Below, one piece after another: positions 1 to 7,709 of a stretch of DNA of 64,000 nucleotides (the first letter of the stretch is position 1; each line of letters begins with the position of its first letter). Made by a program: the position numbers and the translations under genes. This DNA comes from Candidatus Brevundimonas colombiensis. GTDB lineage: Bacteria > Pseudomonadota > Alphaproteobacteria > Caulobacterales > Caulobacteraceae. The notes below the pieces were generated by a model, which did not search any database, was not told where the DNA came from, and worked only from the letters and a program-made list of their open reading frames with translations. The stretch covers positions 620,001 to 684,000 of the forward strand of contig CP119326.1 in NCBI GenBank assembly GCA_029202665.1, given 5' to 3'.

Positions 1-293
1 GCCAGATAGATCAGGATGGCGCCGGATTCGAACAGGGCCAGCGGCTGGCCGCCGGGACCATCGGGGTCGATGATGGCGGGGATCTTGCCATTGGGGTTCA
101 GCGACAGAAACTCCGGTCCCCAGGTTTCATTGGCCATGATGTCGATCAGGTGCGGCTCATAGGCCAGGCCGATCTCTTCCAGCATGATGGAGACCTTCAC
201 CCCGTTGGGCGTCGGCAGCGAATAGAGCTGGATGCGGTCGGGATGCTGGGCGGGCCAGCGCCGGGTGATCGGAAAGACGGACAGGTCGGTCAT
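1..293 (-). CDS. Glutathione S-transferase family protein (5' part only)
   Basis: The gene runs off the left edge of the window; about 97 N-terminal residues are present, starting at the ATG at 293. The visible part is the thioredoxin-fold N-terminal GST domain. Readable motifs are LYSLPTPNGVKVSIMLEE (about residues 23-40), SLNPNGKIPAIIDP and ESGAILIYL; the ESG turn is the usual glutathione gamma-glutamyl site. The LYSLPTPNG start resembles the GstB/YghU/YfcG (Ure2-like) group, which often acts as a glutathione-dependent disulfide-bond oxidoreductase (family knowledge; the exact subgroup is inference). The C-terminal helical domain is outside the window. Confidence 0.85.
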   Translation of the reverse strand, partial: MTDLSVFPITRRWPAQHPDRIQLYSLPTPNGVKVSIMLEEIGLAYEPHLIDIMANETWGPEFLSLNPNGKIPAIIDPDGPGGQPLALFESGAILIYL

Positions 294-456
294 GGGGGCG
301 AACCTTTGGCGGTTGAACCTCCCATGTCGGTAGGGCGCCGCGCTTTAGCAACCGCGTTGGGCGCCGTTTTGATCGCGCGCTTGTGTCTGGAACCGCACAC
401 GCAGCGGCGCCAGCTTGGCCGTGACCGACAGTCGGTCGAAGTCATGGAGACGCCCG

Positions 457-630
457 ATGGCGCACAAGTTCGAAGTCTATAAGGACAAGGCGGGCGAATA
501 CCGCGTCCGCTTCAAATACAATTCCGAGATCATCTTCTCGACCGAAGGCTATTCCGACAAGTCGGGCGCCAAACGGGCGATCGAATCGATCAAGAAACAT
601 GTCGGCGACGCGCCGGTCGAGGACGCATAA
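457..630 (+). CDS. DUF1508 (YegP-like) small protein
   Basis: A 57-residue protein whose whole length is one DUF1508 repeat: KFEVYKDKAGEYRVRFKY, then EIIFSTEGYSDKSGAKRAI, then SIKKHV. E. coli YegP carries two such repeats; this version has one. The ATG at 457 is preferred because GGAGA lies about 8 bases upstream; an in-frame ATG at 415 would add a tail without homology to the domain. Function is unknown in this family. It is a stand-alone gene convergent with rimM. Confidence 0.85.
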   Translation: MAHKFEVYKDKAGEYRVRFKYNSEIIFSTEGYSDKSGAKRAIESIKKHVGDAPVEDA

Positions 631-647
631 GGACGAAGCAGCCTGCC

Positions 648-1175
648 CTAGTCGGGTTCGCGCTCGCCCACCTCGGTCGGCGGCGCCGCCATTAACCAGC
701 CGTCGGCCAGATGCAGTTCGGGCGTGGCTTCCTTGGTGAAGGGCAGATACCAGGTCGGGCCGCCCGTCTCGGGCGCGATCTCCAGCATGTCGTCGGCGCC
801 GAAGTTCTGGACCGACTTCACCGCGCCCAGCACGGCGCCGGCGACATCGCGTACCTCCACGCCTAGAAGATCCGCGAGATAGAACTCGTCCTCTTCCGGC
901 TCAGGAAAGCGGTCGCGGGGCACGTGCAGCTTCAGACCGCGCAGGGCGTCGGCCTGTTCCTTTGTGGCGATCTCCTTGGCGCGGCCGACGACGCCGTTCT
1001 TGTCGGGCCGGGTCGAGGTCAAGGTCAGGGCCACGGAACCATCGGCGCGCAGCAGCGGGCCATAGGCGGTCAGGGCCAGGGGATCGGCGGTGAAGGCGGT
1101 CACCCGCACCTCGCCCCGCACCCCGAAACCGCCGCCGACCTGGCCGACGAGGATCAATCTGCTGTCCGTGGTCAT
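648..1175 (-). CDS. rimM: Ribosome maturation factor RimM
   Basis: 175 residues. The N-terminal RimM domain is seen as LVGQVGGGFGVRGEVRV (about 9-25) and the PRC-barrel domain as DEFYLADLLGVEVRD (about 95-109), followed by the conserved WYLPFTKEATPEL segment. RimM binds the 30S head through S19 and assists 16S maturation (family knowledge). It lies downstream of rpsP in the same direction, separated by a strong terminator-like hairpin, so read-through or its own promoter would be needed. The usual next genes trmD and rplS do not follow; instead there is a convergent gene and then a GST gene. Confidence 0.95.
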   Translation of the reverse strand: MTTDSRLILVGQVGGGFGVRGEVRVTAFTADPLALTAYGPLLRADGSVALTLTSTRPDKNGVVGRAKEIATKEQADALRGLKLHVPRDRFPEPEEDEFYLADLLGVEVRDVAGAVLGAVKSVQNFGADDMLEIAPETGGPTWYLPFTKEATPELHLADGWLMAAPPTEVGEREPD

Positions 1176-1193
1176 CTCTGTCCTTAACGCATG

Positions 1194-1221
1194 AAAAAGG
1201 CGGCGCCGAAAGACGCCGCCT
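1194..1221 (-). terminator. Intrinsic terminator-like hairpin between rpsP and rimM
   Basis: On the minus strand an 8-bp GC-rich perfect stem (AGGCGGCG / CGCCGCCT, 1221-1214 and 1205-1198) is followed directly by a T tract (plus-strand A run at 1194-1198). Its position inside the rpsP-rimM gap suggests attenuation, lowering rimM relative to rpsP (inference). Confidence 0.75.
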
Positions 1222-1244
1222 CGATCATCGTCGAACCGAAAGGC

Positions 1245-1796
1245 TTAGCCTTCGGCCTTTTCCTCGGTGGCTTCGGCAGCCGGAGCCTCTTCAGCGGCGA
1301 CGTCAGCGGCCGGGGCCTCTTCGGCAGGGACGTCTTCAGCAGCGGGGGCGTTCTTGGCGGCTTCGGCGGCGGCGGCGGCCTCTTCCTTGGCGCGGGCGGC
1401 GGCTTCAGCGGCCTCGACCTTGGCGGCGGCTTCGGCTTCCAGGCGGTCGGCTTCGCGCTGGGCGCGCTCGGCGGCGCGCTCTTGCGCCTTCTTGCCGGGC
1501 TGGGCCTTGTTCGGGTTGTTGGACTGGGTCCACTTGACCTTCTGGCCCAGGGTCTCGTCCTGCGACAGGAAGCGAGCGACGCGGTCGGTCGGCTGGGCGC
1601 CCTTGCCGAGCCATTCGGCGATGCGTTCAACCTTCAGTGCGACGCGCGGCTGGGCGCCGTCCTTGGGCAGCATCGGGTTGTAGGAGCCGACCTTCTCGAT
1701 GAACTTGCCGTCGCGGGGCGAGTGCGAGTCGGCGACGACGATGTGGTAGTAGGGGCGCTTCTTGGCGCCGCCGCGGGCCAGACGAATCTTCAGCAT
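1245..1796 (-). CDS. rpsP: 30S ribosomal protein S16 with long C-terminal extension
   Basis: 183 residues. Residues 1 to about 80 are canonical S16 (MLKIRLARGGAKKRPYYHIV, SPRDGKFIEKVGSYNP). Bacterial S16 is usually 80-90 residues, so the last roughly 100 residues are an extra low-complexity tail. It begins with a Lys/Arg/Glu-rich helical stretch (AQERAAERAQREADRLEAEA) and ends with an acidic Ala/Glu/Pro-rich part. A tail of this kind is, as I recall, seen in other alphaproteobacterial S16 proteins; its role is not known to me. Upstream is ffh, transcribed the same way, with a gap of only 24 bases. Confidence 0.96.
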   Translation of the reverse strand: MLKIRLARGGAKKRPYYHIVVADSHSPRDGKFIEKVGSYNPMLPKDGAQPRVALKVERIAEWLGKGAQPTDRVARFLSQDETLGQKVKWTQSNNPNKAQPGKKAQERAAERAQREADRLEAEAAAKVEAAEAAARAKEEAAAAAEAAKNAPAAEDVPAEEAPAADVAAEEAPAAEATEEKAEG

Positions 1797-1820
1797 TTCA
1801 AGTCTCTTTCTAGGAAGTCG

Positions 1821-3371
1821 TTATTTCTTGGGAGGGAAGCCGGGAAGGCCCGGAAGGCCTCCCGGAAGTTGTCCGCCGCCCCCGAGAGGGTTTCCAAGCC
1901 CGGCGAGCCGGTCCTGGATGGCTTTCAGATCGTCGGCGGAGGGTTCGGCCATCTTGCCGCCGCCCAGCGCCTTGAGGCGGGCCATGTCGGGGCCGCCGCC
2001 GCCCATGCCGGGCATTCCGCCGCCGAGACCGCCCAGCATGGCGGCCATCTGCTGCATCTTCTTGGGTCCGCCGCGCGCCATCGACTTGACCACATCGGCC
2101 ATCTGGCGGTGCTGTTTCAGAACCCGGTTCACGTCCTGCACATCGACCCCTGCGCCCGCCGCGATCCGCTTCTTGCGGCTGGCGTTCAGCAGGTCCGGCT
2201 TCTTGCGCTCGGCCTTGGTCATGGAGGAGATGATGGCTTCCTGACGCAGGATCATGCGGTCGTCGATGCCGCTGTCGGCCATCTGGTTCTTCATCTTGGC
2301 CACGCCGGGCAGCATGCCCATGATGCCCTGAAGACCGCCCATCTTCTTCATCTGCTGAAGCTGACCGGCCAGATCGTCCAGATCGAACTGGCCCTTGGCC
2401 AGCTTCCTGGCCATCTTCTCGGCCTTGGCCTGATCCAGGTCCTGGCTGGCCTTTTCGACCAGGGCGACGATATCGCCCTGCCCCAGGATGCGGCCGGCGA
2501 CGCGGCGGGCGTCGAAGACGTCCAGCGCATCGACCTTTTCGCCGGCGCCTAGATATTTGATCGGCAGGCCGGTGACGGCTCGCATCGACAACATGGCGCC
2601 GCCGCGCCCGTCGCCGTCGGCGCGGGTCAGGACCAGACCCGTCAGGGGCAGGCGCTCATGGAAGGCCTTGGCCGTGCGGACCGCGTCCTGGCCGGTCAGG
2701 CTGTCGGCGACCAGCAGGGTCTCGACCGGCTTGGAGATCTCGGCGACCTCGGCCACCTCGTTCATCAGCCCTTCGTCCAGGGTGATGCGGCCGGCGGTGT
2801 CCAGGATCAGAACGTCGAAGCCCTGAAGCTTGGCGGCGGTCAGGGCGCGCCTGGTGATCTGGACCGCGCTCTCGCCCTGAACGATGGGCAGGGTCGCGAC
2901 CTCGATCTGTTTGCCCAGGGTGGCCAGCTGCTCCATCGCGGCCGGACGGCGCGTATCGAGCGAGGCCATCATGACCTTCTTGCGATCGAACTTGGTCAGG
3001 CGCAGCGCCAGCTTGGCCGAGGTCGTGGTCTTGCCCGAGCCCTGCAGACCGGCCATCAGCACGACGGCGGGCGGATTGGCGTTGGTATTAAGAGGGACAG
3101 GCTCTTCGCCGCCCAGCATCTCGATCAGGCCGTCATAGACGATCTTGACCACCTGGTCGGCGGGCTTGACCGAACGGATGACTTCTTCGCCGGTGGCGCG
3201 TTCGGTGGCGAAGGCGATGAATTCCTTGACGACCGGCAGGGCGACGTCGGCCTCGAGCAGGGCCACGCGCACCTCGCGCATCGCCTCGGCGACATCCTTT
3301 TCGGACAGGGCGCCGCGGCCGGTGATCCGGTCGAAGACGCCTGTCAGCCGCTCGTTCAGAGCCTCGAACAT
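1821..3371 (-). CDS. ffh: Signal recognition particle protein Ffh
   Basis: 516 residues. NG GTPase domain with P-loop GLQGSGKTT at about 108-116, DTRRPAA, DTAGR, and a G4 motif TRAD in place of the common TKxD. The methionine-rich M domain follows (KKMGGLQGIMGMLPG) with a Gly/Met/Pro-rich tail. With 4.5S RNA and FtsY it delivers nascent membrane proteins to the Sec translocon (family knowledge). It is the first gene of the ffh-rpsP-rimM cluster. No 4.5S RNA gene was recognised in the flanking spacer. Confidence 0.97.
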   Translation of the reverse strand: MFEALNERLTGVFDRITGRGALSEKDVAEAMREVRVALLEADVALPVVKEFIAFATERATGEEVIRSVKPADQVVKIVYDGLIEMLGGEEPVPLNTNANPPAVVLMAGLQGSGKTTTSAKLALRLTKFDRKKVMMASLDTRRPAAMEQLATLGKQIEVATLPIVQGESAVQITRRALTAAKLQGFDVLILDTAGRITLDEGLMNEVAEVAEISKPVETLLVADSLTGQDAVRTAKAFHERLPLTGLVLTRADGDGRGGAMLSMRAVTGLPIKYLGAGEKVDALDVFDARRVAGRILGQGDIVALVEKASQDLDQAKAEKMARKLAKGQFDLDDLAGQLQQMKKMGGLQGIMGMLPGVAKMKNQMADSGIDDRMILRQEAIISSMTKAERKKPDLLNASRKKRIAAGAGVDVQDVNRVLKQHRQMADVVKSMARGGPKKMQQMAAMLGGLGGGMPGMGGGGPDMARLKALGGGKMAEPSADDLKAIQDRLAGLGNPLGGGGQLPGGLPGLPGFPPKK

Positions 3372-3471
3372 TCACTACCTCATATCGACGGGTGAAACGG
3401 CTCCATACGACAACGGCCCCCGGCGACGATCACGTCGGCGGAGGGTTCTCGCCCACCTCGTTCCTTTTTGC

Positions 3472-3502
3472 GGGCTATCGGCCTTGCGGCCTGCTTGAGC
3501 CC
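3472..3502 (+). repeat. Hairpin repeat, variant A
   Basis: Layout: outer 5-bp stem GGGCT/AGCCC, left bulge ATC, inner 4-bp stem GGCC/GGCC, loop TTGC, right bulge TGCTTG. The same layout, with different but still complementary stems, occurs at 3512-3541 and in the array at 47826-48295. Confidence 0.75.
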
Positions 3503-3511
3503 GAGAGGGCT

Positions 3512-3541
3512 GTGCTCAAGCAGCGCGAAGCGCGGTAGCAC
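3512..3541 (-). repeat. Hairpin repeat, variant B (inverted to variant A)
   Basis: On the minus strand: outer stem GTGCT/AGCAC, bulge ACC, inner stem GCGC/GCGC, loop TTC, bulge TGCTTG. It is head-to-head with variant A; together they make a larger palindrome because CTGCTTGAGC and GCTCAAGCAG are complementary. Confidence 0.75.
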
Positions 3542-3762
3542 GACAAAAAAGCTGTCGTGTGGGTGGAGACGCGAGGTTCACTTGCGTCGGAAGCGGCGGC
3601 TTATGAAGGAAAACAGGCGAGAAGGCAACCACGGCGAGTCAATCGCGCTATAAGCCCGGTGCGCGCCAAGGCATTTAGCGGATTGTCATCATCGTGCTAA
3701 GAGCCGCGCCCTTTATAGGGGCGGCGTTGTCGCCAGGGTTTCAGACTTCGGGAGAAGCACGA

Positions 3763-4968
3763 ATGAGCAAGGTGCTGGTTATCGGCGCAGGCGGCGTCAG
3801 TTCGGTGGCCGTCCACAAGATGGCGATGAATACGGACATCTTCTCGCATATCACCCTGGCCAGCCGCACCAAGTCCAAGTGCGACGCCATCGCCGAGTCC
3901 GTGAAGTCGCGTTTCGGCGTGACCATCGACACGGCGGCCATCGACGCCGACGACGTGGCGGCGACCACGGCGCTGATCCAGTCGGTCCAGCCCCAACTGG
4001 TCGTGAACCTGGCCCTGCCCTATCAGGACCTGTCGATCATGGACGCCTGTCTGGCGGCGGGCGTCGACTATCTGGACACCGCCAACTACGAGCCGCGCGA
4101 CGAGGCCAAGTTCGAATACAAGTGGCAGTGGGCCTATCAGGACCGCTTCAAGGACGCCGGCCTGATGGCGCTGCTGGGTTCGGGCTTCGACCCCGGCGTG
4201 ACCTCGGTCTTCACCACCTACGTCAAGAAGCACCTGCTGGATTCCATCGAGACGCTGGACATCCTGGACTGCAACGGCGGCGACACCGGCCTGCCCTTCG
4301 CGACCAATTTCAACCCCGAGATCAACCTGCGCGAAGTGACCGCCAACTCGCGTCACTGGGAGAACGGCCAGTGGGTCGAGGGCCCGGCGCTGAGCCACAA
4401 ACAGACTTTCGACTTCGAGGGCGTGGGTCAGAAGAACATGTACCTCATGTATCATGAGGAGCTGGAATCGCTGGCGAAATTCTATCCAGAGATCAAGCGC
4501 ATCCGCTTCTGGATGACGTTCGGCGACAGCTATCTGAAGCACCTGGAGGTGCTGGAAAACATCGGCATGACCTCGATCGAGCCGATGGCGTTCCAGGGCC
4601 GCGAGATCATTCCGATCGAGTTCCTGAAGGCCCTGCTGCCGGAACCCGCCTCGCTGGGTCCGATCACCAAGGGCAAGACCAATATCGGCGTCATCGCCAC
4701 CGGCCTGAAGGACGGGGTCAGGAAGACGGTTTACGTCAACAACATCTGCGACCACGAAGAGGCCTATGCCGAGACCGGCAACCAGGCCGTCAGCTATACC
4801 ACCGGCGTTCCGGCCATGATCGGCGCGGCCCTGATGGTGACGGGCCAGTGGAAGGGCGACGGCGTGTTCAACATGGAGCAGCTGGACCCCGATCCCTTCA
4901 TGGACATGCTGAACCAGCACGGCCTGCCGTGGAAGGTTCAGGACCTGGACGCCCCTCTGGACTTCTGA
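3763..4968 (+). CDS. Carboxy(nor)spermidine dehydrogenase, saccharopine dehydrogenase family
   Basis: 401 residues with an N-terminal Rossmann motif VLVIGAGGVSSVAVHK at residues 4-19. The ATG at 3763 is chosen because GGGAGAAG lies just upstream and the Rossmann strand begins at residue 3. The protein resembles the Lys1/saccharopine dehydrogenase-like enzyme that reductively condenses aspartate semialdehyde with putrescine or diaminopropane to carboxyspermidine or carboxynorspermidine, using NADPH (family knowledge). The assignment is supported by nspC, which follows 13 bases later. Saccharopine dehydrogenase alone is less likely because of this pairing. Confidence 0.9.
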   Translation: MSKVLVIGAGGVSSVAVHKMAMNTDIFSHITLASRTKSKCDAIAESVKSRFGVTIDTAAIDADDVAATTALIQSVQPQLVVNLALPYQDLSIMDACLAAGVDYLDTANYEPRDEAKFEYKWQWAYQDRFKDAGLMALLGSGFDPGVTSVFTTYVKKHLLDSIETLDILDCNGGDTGLPFATNFNPEINLREVTANSRHWENGQWVEGPALSHKQTFDFEGVGQKNMYLMYHEELESLAKFYPEIKRIRFWMTFGDSYLKHLEVLENIGMTSIEPMAFQGREIIPIEFLKALLPEPASLGPITKGKTNIGVIATGLKDGVRKTVYVNNICDHEEAYAETGNQAVSYTTGVPAMIGAALMVTGQWKGDGVFNMEQLDPDPFMDMLNQHGLPWKVQDLDAPLDF

Positions 4969-4981
4969 TCGGAGCCGCTGA

Positions 4982-6154
4982 ATGCAGACCCAGGCCGGCG
5001 ATCCGGGCGCCTTTGCGCATTTCGACCTGAACCGCGTCGCCTCGCCCGCCTTCGTGGTGGACGAGGCGGCCATCCGTCGCAATCTGTCCGTGCTGAAGGG
5101 CGTGCGCGACGGGGCGGAGGCGCGCGTACTTCTGGCGCTGAAGGCGTTTTCGATGTGGTCGCTGGCCGATGTGGTCGGCGAATACCTCGACGGGGTCTGC
5201 GCCTCGGGCCTGTGGGAGGCGCGGCTGGCGCGCGAGTTCTACAAGGGCGAACTGACGACCTATTCGCCGGCCTATACGGCGGAGGACCTGCCCGAGATCC
5301 TGCGTCTGTCGGACCACGTCATCTTCAACAACCCGGCCCAGATCGCCCGGTTCGCCGACCTGATCGCGGCGGCGCGGACAGACGGCCAAGTGTTCGAGAT
5401 CGGCCTGCGGCTGAACCCCGAACATTCGGAAGGCGAGGTCGCCAAATACGATCCGGCCCAACCCTGTTCGCGCCTGGGCTTTCCGGTGTCTCAGCTGACG
5501 GCCGAGCATCTGATCGGCGTCGATGGCCTGCATATGCATGCGCTGTGCGAGCAGGATTTCGAACCCCTGTCGCGCATCTGGGCGGCGGTGGAGCCCAAGC
5601 TCCAGCCGCTGCTGGGCGGGATCAAATGGCTGAACCTGGGCGGGGGCCACCACATCACCCGCGCCGATTATCAGCGGGACGACCTGATCGCCTTCGTGCG
5701 CGATCTGCAGGCGCGTCATGGGGTTCAGGTCTATCTGGAGCCGGGCGAGGCCGTGGCGCTGGACGCCGGCATCCTGATCGGCGAGGTGCTGGACGTGTTC
5801 GACAACGGCATGCCCATCGGCATCACCGACATCTCCGCCACCTGCCACATGCCCGATGTGATCGAGGCGCCCTATCGTCCCGCCCTGCTGGGCGAGCCCG
5901 ATCAAGGCGTGACGGTGCGGTTGGGCGGCCCGTCGTGCCTGGCCGGCGACATCATCGGCGACTATGTCTTCGCCGAGCGGCCGACGCCCGGAACGCGGAT
6001 CGCGTTCCTGGATCAGGCCCACTATTCGATGGTCAAAACCAACACCTTCAACGGCGTGCCACTGCCCTCCATCGTGCTGTGGAACTCGGAGACGGACGCG
6101 TTGAGGACGGTGCGGGACTTCGACTATTCGGCCTTCCGCGATCGCCTGTCCTAG
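4982..6154 (+). CDS. nspC: Carboxynorspermidine/carboxyspermidine decarboxylase
   Basis: 390 residues, alanine racemase-fold PLP enzyme. Lys54 in LLALKAFSMW is the expected PLP-binding lysine; other motifs are HMHALCEQDFEPL, WLNLGGGHHITRADY, VYLEPGEAVALDAG and DISATCHMPDVIE. It decarboxylates carboxy(nor)spermidine to (nor)spermidine, completing the SAM-independent polyamine route together with the upstream dehydrogenase (family knowledge). The two genes form a tight operon. Whether the product here is spermidine or norspermidine cannot be read from sequence alone. Confidence 0.94.
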   Translation: MQTQAGDPGAFAHFDLNRVASPAFVVDEAAIRRNLSVLKGVRDGAEARVLLALKAFSMWSLADVVGEYLDGVCASGLWEARLAREFYKGELTTYSPAYTAEDLPEILRLSDHVIFNNPAQIARFADLIAAARTDGQVFEIGLRLNPEHSEGEVAKYDPAQPCSRLGFPVSQLTAEHLIGVDGLHMHALCEQDFEPLSRIWAAVEPKLQPLLGGIKWLNLGGGHHITRADYQRDDLIAFVRDLQARHGVQVYLEPGEAVALDAGILIGEVLDVFDNGMPIGITDISATCHMPDVIEAPYRPALLGEPDQGVTVRLGGPSCLAGDIIGDYVFAERPTPGTRIAFLDQAHYSMVKTNTFNGVPLPSIVLWNSETDALRTVRDFDYSAFRDRLS

Positions 6155-6161
6155 GCGCAAG

Positions 6162-6184
6162 AAAAAAGGCGGCTCGCGCCGCCC
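6162..6184 (-). terminator. Terminator of the nadD-ctpA gene cluster
   Basis: Perfect 6-bp stem GGCGGC/GCCGCC with loop TCGC; on the minus strand it is followed by six T residues. It lies between convergent nspC and ctpA, 10 bases past the ctpA stop. Confidence 0.75.
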
Positions 6185-6193
6185 TTTCCCGAC

Positions 6194-7570
6194 CTATTCT
6201 TCCTTGGGTTCGTCCGCCGCCGGGGCGGCGTCGGGCTTGGGCGTCGAGCCCGGTTCGGTGACGACGATCCCTTCCGGCGCCTTGGGCAGTTTCGTCAGGT
6301 CGCCGCCGGCGCGCAGCACATCCAGCGCCCGTTCCAGCTGATAGTCCTTTTCCTTGTCGAACTTGTCGCCCGGCGCCTCGCGCGGCGTGTGCGGCCCCTT
6401 GCGCTCGGCGCCGATGGAGGCGTCCAGCGCCGTGGCGTAGGCGGCCTCGGAATAGATGAAGCTGGAGCGCGAGACGATGCGGGCCTCAGCCTCCGAACGG
6501 GCGACCTCCAGGTCCGGTTCGATGCCGATCTTCTGGATCGAGGCGCCCGAGGGGGTGTAGTAGCGCGCCGTCGTGATCGACAGGGCGCCGTCCTGGCCCT
6601 GACGCAGCGGAATCACGGTCTGGACCGACCCCTTGCCGAAGCTGGTCAGGCCCACGACGGTCGCGCGCTGATGATCCTTCAGGGCGCCGGCGACGATCTC
6701 GGACGCCGAAGCCGAGCCGTAGTTGACCAGAACGACCAGCGGCAGCCCGCCGGTGATGTCGCCCGGCTTGGCCGAATAACGCTGGATCTGCTCAGGCTTC
6801 CTGCCCCGCTGGCTGACGATCTCGCCGCGCTCCAGGAAGGCGTCGGACACGTCGATGGCGGCGTTCAGCAGGCCGCCGCCGTTATTCCGCAGGTCCAGGA
6901 CATAGCCCTTCACGCCCGGCTTCTCGGCCTTGATCTTGGCGATGGCCTCGTTCAGCTCGCGGCCGGTGTTCTCGTTGAAGGTCGAGACGCGCAGATAGCC
7001 GAAATCGCCCTCGACCCGGCCCGTGACCGACTGGACCTTGATGACCTCGCGGGTCAGGACGACCTCCAGCGGGTCGGAGCCGTCGCGCAGGAAGGTCACC
7101 TTGACGCTGGTGCCCACCGCGCCGCGAAGCTTCTCGGACACCTGGCTGACCGTCAGGCCGGCCGCGTTCTGGCCCTCGATGGAAGAGATGACGTCGCCCG
7201 CCTGGACCCCGGCCTTGGCGGCGGGGCTGTCGTCCATCGGCGAGATGACCTTCACCATCCCGCCGTCGGCGCTGATGGTCAGGCCGACGCCCGAATACTG
7301 ACCCTCGGTGCGTTCGCGCAACTCGTTGTAGTTGGACGGCGGCAGATAGTTGGAGTGCGGGTCCAGGGCGGTCATCATGCCCGCCAGCGCCGCCTCGATC
7401 AGCTTCTTGTTGTCGACCGGAACGACATAGGCCTGCTCCAAGATGCCGACCACGTCGCCGAACAGCTCCAGCATGCGGAAGGTTTCGTTGCGAGGGGTCT
7501 GGCTTGAGACAGCAGCGGCGGAGCCGCCGAGCACCAGTGCGGCGCAGCCGACGAGGAGCAGTTTACGCAT
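6194..7570 (-). CDS. ctpA: Carboxyl-terminal processing protease, family S41A
   Basis: 458 residues from the ATG at 7570, which gives a clean signal peptide (MRKLLLVGCAALVLGGSAAA). Domains in order: cap/N-terminal segment, PDZ domain at about 90-165 (GVGLTISADGGMVKV, AGVQAGDVISSIEG), then the S41 catalytic domain. The Lys-Ser dyad is visible as NYGSASASEI (about 283-291) and SFGKGSVQ with Lys313. It is a periplasmic protease that trims C-termini. It is last in a minus-strand cluster after an EnvC-like gene, a conserved pairing pointing to control of peptidoglycan hydrolysis (inference). Confidence 0.95.
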   Translation of the reverse strand: MRKLLLVGCAALVLGGSAAAVSSQTPRNETFRMLELFGDVVGILEQAYVVPVDNKKLIEAALAGMMTALDPHSNYLPPSNYNELRERTEGQYSGVGLTISADGGMVKVISPMDDSPAAKAGVQAGDVISSIEGQNAAGLTVSQVSEKLRGAVGTSVKVTFLRDGSDPLEVVLTREVIKVQSVTGRVEGDFGYLRVSTFNENTGRELNEAIAKIKAEKPGVKGYVLDLRNNGGGLLNAAIDVSDAFLERGEIVSQRGRKPEQIQRYSAKPGDITGGLPLVVLVNYGSASASEIVAGALKDHQRATVVGLTSFGKGSVQTVIPLRQGQDGALSITTARYYTPSGASIQKIGIEPDLEVARSEAEARIVSRSSFIYSEAAYATALDASIGAERKGPHTPREAPGDKFDKEKDYQLERALDVLRAGGDLTKLPKAPEGIVVTEPGSTPKPDAAPAADEPKEE

Positions 7571-7709
7571 TCGGTCTCTTTCGGTCGGGCCGATCATTCA
7601 AGGCGCCCGTTGGAAGGGTAAGGCCCCGCAGACACGACCAAATCGTGGCGACGCGGCGTCCCGCCGATAAAATCAGCGTCGGAGGATAATGCAAAGGACT
7701 ATTGCAGGT

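Larger units (their letters stand above)
3372..3762. other. 391-bp intergenic region with two hairpin repeats
   Basis: This spacer separates ffh (minus) from the polyamine operon (plus), so it must hold divergent promoters, but I could not assign one with confidence. It contains two inverted copies of a hairpin repeat (3472-3502 and 3512-3541). A further 7-bp perfect inverted repeat (CACGACA ... TGTCGTG) lies at 3539-3559. I see no convincing small gene in 3560-3762. Confidence 0.6.

Noticed and set aside
1191..2552. 453-residue plus-strand ORF opposite rpsP-ffh
   Set aside because: Shadow frame of rpsP and ffh with Gly/Leu/Phe-rich, non-protein-like composition.
3539..3559. Terminator for the hairpin region upstream of the polyamine operon
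   Set aside because: The inverted repeat CACGACA/TGTCGTG has A residues in its loop, no T run after it, and no gene ending there on the plus strand.
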